A stretch of 64,000 bases of DNA from JAHBVH01 sp034432375 (GTDB taxonomy: Bacteria; Chloroflexota; Anaerolineae; Caldilineales; Caldilineaceae), in NCBI GenBank assembly GCA_034432375.1, contig DAOUCA010000034.1, positions 58,727 through 122,726 of the forward strand, written 5' to 3'. The first letter of the stretch is position 1; every line of letters begins with the position of its first letter. The notes beneath the pieces were generated by a model, which was not told the origin of the DNA, ran no database searches, and worked only from the letters and a program-made list of their open reading frames with translations. Both the position numbers and the translations under genes were made by a program. Below, one piece after another: positions 8,400-18,900 of the stretch.

Positions 8400-9671
8400 A
8401 TGATAACGATCAATCTTGAAACAGCCCGTCGTTTTATCCTCGGCAAGCAGGGCTTGTGGCCCGGTCGACGCTGGCAAGGCAACGCAGGCACCGCCCAGGC
8501 CATGCGCGAGATAGAGTATTTGCAACTCGATCCACTGCAAATTATTGCGCGTAGCCATGATATTACCCTGCACAGCCGTGTGCTCGACTACACCCCTGGC
8601 CTGTGGGAAGAAGCAACCTATCAGCAGCGCGACTTTTTTGACTGGGGTGGCTGGCTGGCCGTGCGCCCAATGGATGAATTGCCCTACTGGCGCGCGGTGA
8701 TGCACCGTGAGCGCGACGGCGGCCCCGATTGCGATGGACGGATTCACCAAATGGGTTTTGAGCATGCCGATGCCATCGCCGAAATGCGCACGATTTTGCA
8801 GGAGCGCGGCACGGTGAGCAACCGCGATTTTGAAATGGCGCAGCGCACTCGCACCCAAAGCTATCGCGGTCGCAAGGACAGTTCTTTGGCGTTATACTAT
8901 CTCTGGCGCACTGGCGACGTGATGACCCACCACCGCGAGAACTTCGAGCGCGTCTATGCGCTTACGGAAACTGTCGCCCCCGCCCATCTCCTCCACGAAA
9001 ATGACGAGGAGGCGGTTGACCGTTTCTTGATCAAAAAAGAGGTCAGCTTCTCCGGCCTGTCGCGGCTGAATCGTACACAAGACTCCTATTTTCGCGGGGT
9101 GCCCTTTGCCAAGAGGAAGCAGCTATATCAAGTATTACTGGAGGATGGTGATCTGATCGAGGTGCGGGTGGAAGGCTGGAAGGCGGTGCACTGTGCGCTC
9201 GGCACTGACGCCCCACTGCTGCACGATCTCATCGCCGGGCGTGTGCCAGCGGCGTGGGCACCGTTGGCGACAACCACAACCGAAGAGGTCCTCTTCCTTG
9301 CACCGCTCGATCAGGTCAGCGCACGTGGGCGCGCCAAAGTGCTCTTTGACTTCGACTATGTCTGGGAAGTGTATAAACCCGTGGACAAACGTAAGTTTGG
9401 CTACTACACCATGCCAATCTTGTGGGGCGACCGGCTTGTTGGTCGCTTCGACAGCAAGCTCGACAGGGCGACAGATACCTTTGTCATCCTGGGCTTCTGG
9501 TTGGAGGATCAGGTGCTTGGCCAAGATGAAGCCTTTGCCGAGGCATTGGCTCGCGGCTTTGCGCGCTTTGTTACTTTTTTGGGCGCGAGCAAGCTGGATG
9601 CAACGGCGATTGGTGAGCCGCTGTTGCGTCGATGGGTTGATGCCGCAACCCGTGGAAGTTTTTCTCCATAA
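8400..9671 (+). CDS. YcaQ/AlkX-type crosslink-repair DNA glycosylase (HTH_42)
   Basis: A 423-residue winged-helix protein of the HTH_42 family. The N-terminus has ARRFILGKQGL followed by EIEYLQLDPLQIIARSHDI, which contains the Q-x-D motif that in E. coli YcaQ is needed to unhook DNA interstrand crosslinks. 'LYYLWRTGDVMTHHRENFERVY' in the middle and the C-terminal 'FDFDYVWEVYKPVDKRKFGY' are standard for this family, as is the length. The predicted role is to excise bulky or crosslinked alkylated bases. The start lacks a strong ribosome site, but the family N-terminus fits. A GNAT gene starts 2 bases after the stop. Confidence 0.88.
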   Translation: MITINLETARRFILGKQGLWPGRRWQGNAGTAQAMREIEYLQLDPLQIIARSHDITLHSRVLDYTPGLWEEATYQQRDFFDWGGWLAVRPMDELPYWRAVMHRERDGGPDCDGRIHQMGFEHADAIAEMRTILQERGTVSNRDFEMAQRTRTQSYRGRKDSSLALYYLWRTGDVMTHHRENFERVYALTETVAPAHLLHENDEEAVDRFLIKKEVSFSGLSRLNRTQDSYFRGVPFAKRKQLYQVLLEDGDLIEVRVEGWKAVHCALGTDAPLLHDLIAGRVPAAWAPLATTTTEEVLFLAPLDQVSARGRAKVLFDFDYVWEVYKPVDKRKFGYYTMPILWGDRLVGRFDSKLDRATDTFVILGFWLEDQVLGQDEAFAEALARGFARFVTFLGASKLDATAIGEPLLRRWVDAATRGSFSP

Positions 9672-9672
9672 C

Positions 9673-10419
9673 ATGAATGGCAGCCATAGGATGAATTTAC
9701 AGAACAAGCGCTTATCTAAGAAAGCAATTGCAGTCCTGCTATTAGCGCAAGCACAGCTTTGTGTGGGTCAAGAGGGTATAAGTGTCCGATTTCATGGCCC
9801 CCTTACACAATTGCACACAGATCCACCGCTCTTTGGAGAGATAGACGCCTTCTATTTTGATGGGATAACACCGGCTACAGCAGTGGCCGAAGTGCAAGCC
9901 TGTGACCCCGATCCAAAACATGCGCTTCTGACTTTTACCAATGAGCCAGCCAAGGTAGCCTCCGCTTACGCTGACTTTGGCTATCGGTATGGCGGGAGTA
10001 TGCCACTCATGCAGAAGGATCTCTCTAGCCGTGATGATCTCTCATCAACCTTTCTGGTGCAGTGCGTGAGTGACCAAAGTACCATGAATCGGCTGAATTT
10101 GCGTGGCCTAACCATGCCCCCAGCACATTTGCATATTGCGCAGTTACGATACTATTTTGTAGAAGATCAAGGGCTTCCTATCTGTTGGGGCCGCGCCTTT
10201 TATGCGCCCAGCGATCTGATTTATGTCTCTGCTGTCGGAACAGTACCGGCCTATCGGCGTCAGGGATTGGCAACAGCATTGATGCAGACAATTCATCGCG
10301 ATGCGCTGACGGTGGGTCGCACGGCAAGCATTCTATGTGCGAGTGCGGAAGCCTATGGTCTCTATAGCAAGTTGGGCTATCGAACGTTAACCAACTTACT
10401 AGAACTGCTTCCCCAATAG
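9673..10419 (+). CDS. GNAT-family N-acetyltransferase (C-terminal GNAT domain)
   Basis: About 248 residues. The C-terminal third carries the GNAT acetyl-CoA motif: VGTVPAYRRQGLATALMQ with the loop RRQGLA, then 'AYGLYSKLGYRTL'. The N-terminal half has no family that I can name. The frame is open well upstream inside the YcaQ-like gene, but that extension is a shadow; the real start is taken at 9673, directly after the upstream stop (9671), with 9691 as an alternative. The spacing suggests translational coupling to the glycosylase gene. The acceptor is unknown. Confidence 0.75.
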   Translation: MNGSHRMNLQNKRLSKKAIAVLLLAQAQLCVGQEGISVRFHGPLTQLHTDPPLFGEIDAFYFDGITPATAVAEVQACDPDPKHALLTFTNEPAKVASAYADFGYRYGGSMPLMQKDLSSRDDLSSTFLVQCVSDQSTMNRLNLRGLTMPPAHLHIAQLRYYFVEDQGLPICWGRAFYAPSDLIYVSAVGTVPAYRRQGLATALMQTIHRDALTVGRTASILCASAEAYGLYSKLGYRTLTNLLELLPQ

Positions 10420-10549
10420 ACTTGATGACTTCTACTATCCAACCTCAATTCTTCTCCGCTACCTTGTAGGAAATACAGAGTCTGGACAATTTACCTTTTT
10501 CTGATATAGTGAGCAAATGCAGCGAGCAAATCATAGTGCTTCTACGCTA

Positions 10550-10696
10550 TACTGCGTTCATAATGAGAATCGGAGTTTTGCGGACCAACGGGATCGCGTG
10601 CGTCGCACTGACCGCTAACTGCTTCCAGTCCGCTAGATGCTTCCGTCAGTGCGACGCACGCTGGCCGAAACTAGGGCTTTCATTCTGATTTGAGTA
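10550..10696. mobile_element. 147-bp TA-flanked miniature element, copy 1
   Basis: The element starts TACTGCGTTCATAATGAGAA and ends, as reverse complement, TACTCAAATCAGAATGAAA. These are imperfect terminal inverted repeats. TA dinucleotides stand immediately outside both ends (10548-10549, 10697-10698), as expected of IS630/Tc1-mariner type insertion. Inside is a stem of GCGTGCGTCGCACTGA against TCAGTGCGACGCACGC. Copy 2, in the opposite orientation and also 147 bp, is at 23704-23850. There is no transposase in the element. The surrounding gap 10420-11054 shows no gene. Confidence 0.9.
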
Positions 10697-11054
10697 TAAC
10701 ATACCGATTTGTCAGAAATGTCACCCAACACGCTCCTCGCTGACGGATAAATGTCAAGCACCCCGTCACCGTGCCGCTGTACTCTCACTACTGTTCAATT
10801 GATTGAGCTTGTTTACACCGATTCTGAGCACGTTCTACCCGAAACCCGTATTTTTTGTCATTTGCCTATCGATGGGCAGCCCATGTAAAAGATATGCAGA
10901 GAAGAGATCGTTTTAGATAAGAGCCTATCCGTAAATTCGGTTGTGGCCCAGTGGGAACAGAGAATTTACGGCAAACACTAAGAGCAACTGTATACCTTTC
11001 TCGGGGCTTCTTTGTAAAGGGCCGACGACAGAGCATTCATGGAGGCTTTCATCG

Positions 11055-13394
11055 ATGTTACTTCCGGCGACACCATCATTTCGTCGCACTTTCCCAGATG
11101 CTGCTGTGCAGGATGGGGCACAGCACAAGTTGACGCAGGCAACTGCTTTGCGCTTTTTATCAGCGCGGGTGATACCCGTTACGCTGTGCGCACTGCTGGC
11201 GACGCTCTATCTCTTTGCTACGGATTCGAGCGCCACGGCCCAGGGTTTACCGCCCACAGGCAGCACCGATTGGACCAATTTTTCCAATCTCGATGGACCT
11301 GTCACCGAGGATGTCTACAGCCTCTATACCGATGATGCCGGTTATCTATGGGTAGGCACAGCAGTGGGCGCGAGCGTGCGTACGCCTGATGGCCAATGGC
11401 TCGCCTTCACAATGGATGATGGGCTGGCGGGCAATCGGATCAGCGCCATTGCCACCGATCCCACCAATCCTCACTATCATTGGTTTGCAACCAATGGCGG
11501 GGCCAGCCTGCTCGACGATGGGGGCGCGCTTTTGGATCAGAGCAAGCACCGCTGGATGACCTTTGGCAAGCGCGATGGCATTCTCGACCATCGGCTCTCC
11601 AGCGTGACCGTGGCACCCAATGGCGAAGTCTGGTTTGGTTTGAGCTACTTTGAACCCGATCTCGATGTACGCATTGGCAACGGCATCAGTGTGCTCGATC
11701 CGCACGGCACCCTCTTTGACAAGAGCGACGACACTTGGCGCAGCTTCACCGCAGCCAACAGCCATCTCTCAACCGATGTGATCCACAAGCTCTATACCGA
11801 TGCGGCTGGGATTATCTGGATCGCTACCCAAAGTGGCCTCAATGCCTATCAGAATGATCAGTGGATGCTCTTTTCAATGGAGCAGGGCTTGCCGGCCAAT
11901 GATATTACGACGGTACAGGTGAATGGGCAACAGCTGTGGGTCGGCACCACCAATGGTTTTGGGCTGTTGGATTATGGCGGTACGCTGACGACGGCGACCG
12001 ATGATCGCTGGCTGACCTATCCGCTCTCGGCCACCTTGAGCAGCAATGTCTCTGCGCTGGGCGTAGATGGCAATGGCTATCTGTGGAGCGGCGTCTATCC
12101 TTTGGGTAGCCAAGCCGGTTCGGGCAGGCTGCTGGTGCGCGATCTCAACGGCACCCCTTTCGATGTCGCTGATGATACATTGGCACCGATTTCGTGGGAG
12201 ACGTTTACCAACCCAAGGGCGATGGCCGTGGAGGGTAAGAATAGTTGGTTTGCCGCCTCGGGTGGTATCTACCATCTTAGCTACAACGGCTCACCACTCG
12301 ACGTGGCAAACCAGCAATGGCACAACGATACCGTTGGCAATGGCTTTGCTGGTTACACGGTTAGCGCCATTGCACCCTTGGCAAACAGCGCCGTCCTGGT
12401 CGCCATCGATGGGCAGCCACTGATTTTACAGCATAATTTTACCCCGCAAGATCTGCATGATGACCGCTGGCTCTATGCTGGCGTCAGTTCGGGTAGCATC
12501 GTGGCGACCGATCACCTAAACCGCTTCTGGGTGGGTAGCGGTGCTAGCTTGGCCGTGATCGATCCGGGGGCGCTCCTGACAAGTGATTACGATGACCAGG
12601 GGCGCATCTACGACGATCTGGCGGGTCTGAAGATGGCCACGATCAACGCCATTGCCATTGATGCCGAGAATCGGGCATGGATTGCTAACGGGGACTTCTT
12701 TGGTGGTGGGCTCAATTTGCTTTCGGCTGGTGAATCGGCCAGCGAGGCTGGTGATGATCAGATGGCTACCTTCACCGTACAAAATAGTGGGCTGCCCGGC
12801 TATTTTGTCACAGCGCTAGCGGTTGGCTCGGATCACGATCTCTGGGTGGGCACGACAACCGGCGCAGCCCATCTGCGCTATGGCCCTTCGCCCTTTCGCA
12901 AGCAGGATGATGAGTGGACGAGCTTTACAACCGCCAATAGTGGCATCGCCGCCAACCACATCCGTGGCATTGCGCTCGATGCCGCCGGCAACGCCTGGTT
13001 TGCCCTGGCCACCGGCGGTGTTAGCGTCCACACCACGAGCGATGGCTGGGTCACCTTTAGTGAAGCGGATGGCCTGGTCTTTAATGCCGTCAACGCGGTT
13101 GCCGTTGATGCGGCGGGCAAGCTCTGGTTTGGCACCGATGGCGAAGGCATTAGCGTGCTCGACACTGCCGGTACCATCGCCGACAAGAGCGACGACCAAT
13201 GGACAACTTTCCCGGCGGAAGCGCCATTGCTGAGCGGCTATATCCGCGCGATCTCGGTCGATGCCAATGGGCAAATTTGGGTGGGCACCTTCGGCGGCGG
13301 CTTGAGTCTCTATTCGACCGTTGAGTTTCAACACAATTATCTGCCGTTGATGCACGATGGCTATAACTATGAGTACGGCTATTGGTATCCGTAG
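11055..13394 (+). CDS. Exported beta-propeller (two-component regulator propeller repeat) protein
   Basis: A 779-residue exported protein. After a charged N-terminus there is one hydrophobic segment (ARVIPVTLCALLATLYLFAT, about residues 38-57) and a cleavage-like ATAQG. The rest is at least ten repeats of the regulator-propeller type: 'I.ai..D..G.lWvGT..G.s..d' (for example YLWVGTAVGASV, LWFGTDGEGISVLD, IWVGTFGGGLSLY). Such propellers usually sense ligands in hybrid kinases, but here no membrane-proximal kinase or HTH follows. The chain ends with 'NYLPLM' and a Tyr-rich tail. ATG 11055 is preferred over earlier in-frame starts because GGAGG lies 9 bases upstream and the signal segment then sits near the N-terminus. 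Binding partner unknown. Confidence 0.85.
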   Translation: MLLPATPSFRRTFPDAAVQDGAQHKLTQATALRFLSARVIPVTLCALLATLYLFATDSSATAQGLPPTGSTDWTNFSNLDGPVTEDVYSLYTDDAGYLWVGTAVGASVRTPDGQWLAFTMDDGLAGNRISAIATDPTNPHYHWFATNGGASLLDDGGALLDQSKHRWMTFGKRDGILDHRLSSVTVAPNGEVWFGLSYFEPDLDVRIGNGISVLDPHGTLFDKSDDTWRSFTAANSHLSTDVIHKLYTDAAGIIWIATQSGLNAYQNDQWMLFSMEQGLPANDITTVQVNGQQLWVGTTNGFGLLDYGGTLTTATDDRWLTYPLSATLSSNVSALGVDGNGYLWSGVYPLGSQAGSGRLLVRDLNGTPFDVADDTLAPISWETFTNPRAMAVEGKNSWFAASGGIYHLSYNGSPLDVANQQWHNDTVGNGFAGYTVSAIAPLANSAVLVAIDGQPLILQHNFTPQDLHDDRWLYAGVSSGSIVATDHLNRFWVGSGASLAVIDPGALLTSDYDDQGRIYDDLAGLKMATINAIAIDAENRAWIANGDFFGGGLNLLSAGESASEAGDDQMATFTVQNSGLPGYFVTALAVGSDHDLWVGTTTGAAHLRYGPSPFRKQDDEWTSFTTANSGIAANHIRGIALDAAGNAWFALATGGVSVHTTSDGWVTFSEADGLVFNAVNAVAVDAAGKLWFGTDGEGISVLDTAGTIADKSDDQWTTFPAEAPLLSGYIRAISVDANGQIWVGTFGGGLSLYSTVEFQHNYLPLMHDGYNYEYGYWYP

Positions 13395-13713
13395 TGAGAT
13401 CAGAAGCAGGTGGTAGGCAACACTACAACGGCCCAAAAAGGGCTCTCGGAAAGCAGCGAATTTCCCACGGTGCGCCGCCGAATTGTAGGGAGAACGTTTC
13501 TTGAATCAGCGATTTCGTAGTGTGACTATAACCAAAGCGCCAGAATCAAAAATCGGTTGCTCCCTAAATTCGCTGTAGTGTGACTGAATGCCTTAGCTTG
13601 ATGCAAATGGGATATAGCTATCTGTATCCATAGGACGATCGCGATAATCAACACGATTTTGAAATCGATTACTCTCTGCGTTACCAAACGTTACCGATAA
13701 AGGATCATCAAAA
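13395..13713. other. 319-bp intergenic region, no gene seen
   Basis: It lies between the propeller protein and the subtilisin. The word GTAGTGTGACT occurs twice (about 13518 and 13574), and an AATTCGC-type word recurs as an inverted pair, suggesting an old insertion remnant. No reading frame or clear terminator is supported. Confidence 0.5.
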
Positions 13714-15636
13714 ATGAGCCAACATTGGAACCACACAAATTTATCCAATGCACCGAAATCCGTTGCCATGCCCTGGCCGACTTGGCTGCATGGCCTGTTG
13801 TTGGTCGGGTTGCTCCTCAGCTATCTGCCGGCCACGCTGCATAATGCCAAAGCCGCGCCCATCGGGGACGGTGGCTATGTTCCCGGTGAGCTGCTCGTGC
13901 GCTTCCAACCGGGGGTTACCCCGACGACCAGCAATGGCCAGGTTGAAGTCGGTGCCGCTGCGCTCGATAGCCTGTTTCAGCGTTATGGCGTCACCGCTGC
14001 CGATCAACTCTTTCCTGGCGTCGACAGCAGCCCGTTTGGGTTGGAGCGGATCTATAAATTAACACTAGCACCAGAGGCCGATCTGCTGGATCTCTTGGCC
14101 GCGTTGAATGCTGACGATAGCATCGACTATGCCGAACCCAATTATCTCTATCACACGCAAGAATGGGCTGACGAGGCGGACTTGGCCACGACCTCTGCTG
14201 CCCTGCGCCCTGCACCGCTCGCCCAAAGCGTGCCAACACCTTCGGACACACTCTATGGCTATCAGTGGGCACTGAACAATCCGCGCACGGCCGGCAGCAC
14301 CGCGCGCATTGATATCCATGCCCCGGAAGCATGGACAATGACCACTGGCGCACCGGATCTGCTGATTGCAATTATCGATTCGGGTATTGACTACACCCAT
14401 GAGGATCTAAACGATGGGCGCGTGCGTACCGATATCGACAAGGACTATGTCAACAAAGATGACGACGCTCGCGATGACAACGGCCATGGTACCCATGTCG
14501 CGGGCACGATTGCCGCGGCCGGCGACAATGCAATCGGCATCAGCGGGATCCTCTGGCAAGCGCAACTGTTGCCCTTGAAGGTTTGTGATGAGAGTGGTTC
14601 GTGTAGCATTGATGCCATTAGCAACGCTATCCACTACGCCGCCGATCAGGGTGCACGCGTGATCAACATGAGTCTCGGCAGCTCTTCCTGTTCGGAGACC
14701 TTGGAAGCAGCCATCGACTATGCCTACTTCGAGAAGGGGGTCGTGATCGTGGCCGCTGCCGGCAATGACAATAATCTCGTCGGCTATCCCGCAGCCTATC
14801 AACCGGTGTTGGCGGTGGGGGCGCTCGACCGCCACGGCAAGCGCGCCTACTTCTCGAGCTATGGCGATGCCCTCGACTTGGTCGCGCCCGGTGTTCGCAT
14901 CTTTAGTACCGTGCCCAACAACGGTTACGAGACCTTTAGCGGTACCTCAATGGCCTCGCCCCATGTCGCCGGGGTGGCAGGGCTGTTACTGGCCCAACGG
15001 CCAACCTTGACGAACCATGAGGTGCGTGCAATTCTGACCGCATCGGCTGATGATTTGGGCGAAGTCGGCCTCGATCGGCAATATGGGTATGGCCTGGTCG
15101 ACGCCGCGCGTGCCCTGGAGACCATCACACCAATCGGCGCCCCGGTGCCCGGTTATTCCCACTGTAGCGATGTGGAATGTGGCGCGGCTGCCGCGCTCAG
15201 CGGGCAGCCCGATGAAGCTGAATTGCTCACAACGCTCCGGGCCGCGCGTGACCAACTCTTTTTGCAAGTACCCGATCGGGCTTGGAGCGCGATCTACTAT
15301 CGCCATCAAAGTGAGGTCTTCTGGCTGGTCATGGGCGATGCCGCCCTGCGCGCTGATGCGCGTACGGCCATTCGTACCTTGCAGCCTGCCCTGCAAAGCC
15401 TACTCAGTGACAATCAACGTCCTACTATCGTCACGGCAGAAATGGTTGCCGATGCTGATAAGGTGATCACCTCCTTAATGGAGCAAGGCAGCCCAGCACT
15501 GCGAACCGACCTATTGCGCGAGTGGGGACGATTGGATGCCACGCGTTTTGTCGGCGTCACAGCTACCGAGGCTTGGCACACTTTGCAAACTGAGGATACC
15601 GACCAGGAACTCTTTCTGCCATTGGTGCGCCAATAA
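13714..15636 (+). CDS. Secreted subtilisin-like serine protease (S8)
   Basis: A 640-residue exported peptidase. There is a signal segment at about residues 27-50 (LHGLLLVGLLLSYLPAT, then NAKAA). An N-terminal propeptide-like region follows (GELLVRFQPGV ... DSIDYAEPNYLY, the 'fervidolysin-like' prodomain). The S8 catalytic domain has Asp222 (IIDSGIDYTHED), His258 (NGHGTHVAG), the oxyanion Asn (AAAGNDNN) and Ser412 (GTSMASPHVAG). About 150 residues of unassigned sequence follow, then the tail ELFLPLVRQ, similar to the tails of both neighbouring exported proteins. AAGGA lies 9 bases before the ATG. It would degrade extracellular protein, or mature the neighbouring exported proteins; the latter is inference from context only. 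Confidence 0.93.
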   Translation: MSQHWNHTNLSNAPKSVAMPWPTWLHGLLLVGLLLSYLPATLHNAKAAPIGDGGYVPGELLVRFQPGVTPTTSNGQVEVGAAALDSLFQRYGVTAADQLFPGVDSSPFGLERIYKLTLAPEADLLDLLAALNADDSIDYAEPNYLYHTQEWADEADLATTSAALRPAPLAQSVPTPSDTLYGYQWALNNPRTAGSTARIDIHAPEAWTMTTGAPDLLIAIIDSGIDYTHEDLNDGRVRTDIDKDYVNKDDDARDDNGHGTHVAGTIAAAGDNAIGISGILWQAQLLPLKVCDESGSCSIDAISNAIHYAADQGARVINMSLGSSSCSETLEAAIDYAYFEKGVVIVAAAGNDNNLVGYPAAYQPVLAVGALDRHGKRAYFSSYGDALDLVAPGVRIFSTVPNNGYETFSGTSMASPHVAGVAGLLLAQRPTLTNHEVRAILTASADDLGEVGLDRQYGYGLVDAARALETITPIGAPVPGYSHCSDVECGAAAALSGQPDEAELLTTLRAARDQLFLQVPDRAWSAIYYRHQSEVFWLVMGDAALRADARTAIRTLQPALQSLLSDNQRPTIVTAEMVADADKVITSLMEQGSPALRTDLLREWGRLDATRFVGVTATEAWHTLQTEDTDQELFLPLVRQ

Positions 15637-15695
15637 TCGTACGACAACATTCAATTCGGACTGAATGATGAAAGTTAAGTAAAGAAGTCGGTAAA

Positions 15696-15845
15696 CGTAG
15701 GCTGAGCTTGTCGAAGCCGAAGTTGCTTCGACAAGCTCAGCCTACGATAGGCTTCGGCTTCGACAAGCTCAGCCTACGATAGGCTCCGGCTTCGACAAGC
15801 TCAGCCTACGATAGGCTTCGGCTTCGACAAGCTCAGCCTATGCTC
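15696..15845. repeat. 32-bp tandem repeat with inverted leading copy
   Basis: A unit containing GCTTCGACAAGCTCAGCCTA and GATAGGCTTCG recurs with a 32-bp period about 3.8 times. It is preceded by one copy in the opposite orientation (15696-15721). Parts of the same word occur elsewhere in the window (5.37 kb and the 3' end of the gene at 41235). There are no spacers between copies. It fills most of the 346-bp gap before the 2490-aa gene and could form a very stable hairpin. Confidence 0.88.
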
Positions 15846-15982
15846 GATTACCGAAAAGTGTGTCGTAGCGCACAATTTTTTGTACTGTGAAACATAGCGT
15901 TTTCTAGAATTTATTGCGACCATAGCGTTGTCAGTTCCGCCCTGTTCACCGCTCTTGTCAATAAATTGCAAAGGGGAAACGT

Positions 15983-18900
15983 ATGCAAACTCTATCACCA
16001 CACAGGCAAAGAACACCTTACTCGATGGTGCAACGATGTGTGCACCTGACCACCGTTTGTGCCCTCTTGCTGAGCATGCTATCACCCCTCCTCTCGGCGC
16101 CAGCCGTGCGTGCCGCCGATCTGCCGATTGCCACCGAGCGCATCCAATTCACGACCGATTTCGCACCACTGCCAACTACCACGGTGGCCGAACCACTGGA
16201 ACGCTCTGCCCCTATCCCATCGACCTGGCAGGGCCACCCCGAAGTACTCGAACAACGCGATGCCTTCACCCGTTACTATGATCTGGGCAACGGCCAACAG
16301 CTGGCTGAGGTCTCCAGCCGGCCGCGCCACTATCAGGATCGTGCCGGCCAGTGGCAGACAATTGACCCGCGTTTTGAAGCGGTCGCAGAAGGCTTTGTCA
16401 TCCAGCAGAACAGTTTACGCGCTAGCCTGGGCCTGACCAGCACCGTCGCCATGATCCAGCACGGCGCGACGACCCTCGGCTGGTCGCCACAAGCCCTGCT
16501 TGCCACCGCCGCTGATGGGCAGGAACAGACGTTGGCTCAGCCGTTGGCCGTGGCTGATGCCGAGGCTGGAGAAGATGACACCGTCCACACCGCCCTCTCC
16601 GCCGATGGCCGCCGCCTCACCTATGGAGGGCACTGGAGTGACGCGACCTTGCAAGAACAATTTACAAGCGCATCCGGTAGCCTGGAACAGTCGCTGATCC
16701 TGGCCGCAGCGCCACGCCTGCCCCAGCCTTCTCTCGGCTGGATGGCGGTTGCCCAACGCTGGCTTCCAGGCAATCGGAGCCAAAGCAGTCCCCAATCGCT
16801 CGCCTTGGCAAGTGAACTATACCTCTTCTCTGGCGAAACGCTCTGGGTAAATGGCAAGGCGCAAACAACCCAGTTTGACACCGCGGCCACTCCCGACGCG
16901 CGCCTCGAAGTGCGCGATGGCAACGGGGATGTTGTGCTCGCCTTTGCGCCTGTCGTAGCCTATGAAGAAGCAGACCCCAGCGTGCAGGTCGCCGGCCACT
17001 ATCACGGCGAATTGCTCGAACCCAATGTGTGGCGGCTACAGATGGTGACGCCGTGGGCGTGGTGGGTCGACCCGGATCGCGCCTATCCCGCTGTGCTCGA
17101 TCCGGATATCTATGTTGAAGCGCTCAAGCCGACGACCATCACCCGTCACTATGAGGTCACCGATGTACAGAATCCCGATGTGCTCTGTGGCATCAATCTA
17201 TCGCAAGATACGCCTGCTGAAGCGCTTGAAGTAAGCACCGGTGTGATCTTCTGTCGGCTTGAAGGCGCGGAAGAGTTCAGCAAGGATGCCGACTTTACCA
17301 CCGCGTCGACATTGCGCTTTAACACGTTGCCCGTCTTGCCCGCGGCAGCTACAATCACCGGTGCAACGCTGGCCTTCTCTGGCATGGTTGCTGGTGATGA
17401 TCTGCCGCTAGAGATCGTCAACCCGGCCAATAATGCGGTCGTCGGCAACTACACCCTGACTGTGGATAACCCGATCGACAGTTGCGCCACCGAACCGTGT
17501 AACCGGCTGCTCGCTGCCACGGCCAACATCACGGCGGAGGTCACGCTCAACGCCGGCCAAATTGTGCCACTGCTCAACAGTTGGTATGGCGGCGCGAATC
17601 AAGGGCTTCTTACGCGGGTGGCACCAAACAGTTTTCAGAATTGCAATCCACTGACCATCGCGCGCCCCTATACCGACGTGTCAAACTTTGGCTGTGGCTT
17701 TATCACTACCACTGGCCCACGCTTGCTCATCCAGTACACGACGCCCGCGCTCACCGCTGGCAGCCTACTCTTGAACCAGCCAATGCCCTTTGCCGGCGAT
17801 GGTGAGGTGATTGGCCGCAGTGACCATAACTTCCAGACCGGCATCCTGCCCCAGGATTGGAGCGTGGTCGCCGTCCTGGGCAACAGTGCGCAAAATCGCC
17901 ATGTCTACACGCCGTTGGCGGTGGCGGGCAAAACGAGTCGACGCACCGGCGAAGGCGGCCCCTACAATCGCCACGTCAATTTTGTCATGCTCGACAATCA
18001 GCAGAATCAGTTGCCATCAGCGCTTGGGGTGCATGTGCATGGCGCGCCGGAGAATTACGCCAATGGGGCCATCGCCGACGGTACCTATGATCTCTTCTGG
18101 CAGGGGCCGCATCAGGCCCCGTTGCCCACCCCAACCACGAATTGGAACTCGACCCAACGGGGCTTCGGCCACAGCGACCTGATTGGTCTTTTCCCTTTTG
18201 ACCTGGCGGCTGGCTATACGCTAGCCGTGCGCGTCCTCGCGCCGCAGAGCACCGATATCCACGTCGAACTCTTCTCACCGCAGCCCGGTCTCTACGATGC
18301 CCAACAAGGAGAAGAACTCTACGATCCTTTTGTCGCCGTGCGCGATGAGAGCCCAATTCCTGGACCTTCGGCCCCCGACGGCCACGGCAACCGTGTCTAT
18401 TCAATCGATGCCAAGTCGAGCGCGCTGGTGACGGAACGCTGGGCGCTGGCCATTGCCCACGATGGTGCCAACACGACTTGTCCCGCGCCGCCCCCTGGTG
18501 TGGCCGCGGCCGCAGCCGCCGGCGGCGCCAGCGGTTGCCCCACGGTGCAAGTGACGATTGAAACCCTTGCCTGTCCGCCTGGTGAATACCCGACCGTGCG
18601 CTTCGGCTGTCAATCCTTGCTCTACCCCCATGAACAGGTGACCAGTGCAGTGATCCTGCCGCCCCTCGCCGCCGCCACCACCGACCAGGCAACCGTGCCC
18701 GATACGCCGACCGCCACCAATGTCGTCGTGCCGCGCACCGCGACCTACGATGTCGGTAACGTGCGCATCTTTAGCGAAGGTGGCTTTATCGGCGACGAAG
18801 GGGGTGAGCCTGCCCCCAGCGCTGCCCTCTACGGCGGCAACTACCGCGTCTGCACGATGGACGAAGGTAAGGGTATGCCGCTGCTCGGCCTGACCAGTGA

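Noticed and set aside
9193..9672. N-terminal extension of the GNAT at 9673
   Set aside because: It overlaps the conserved C-terminal part of the YcaQ-like gene in another frame and has no homology pattern.
15696..15845. Possible CRISPR array
   Set aside because: The 32-bp units are directly adjacent with no variable spacers, and no cas gene is present.
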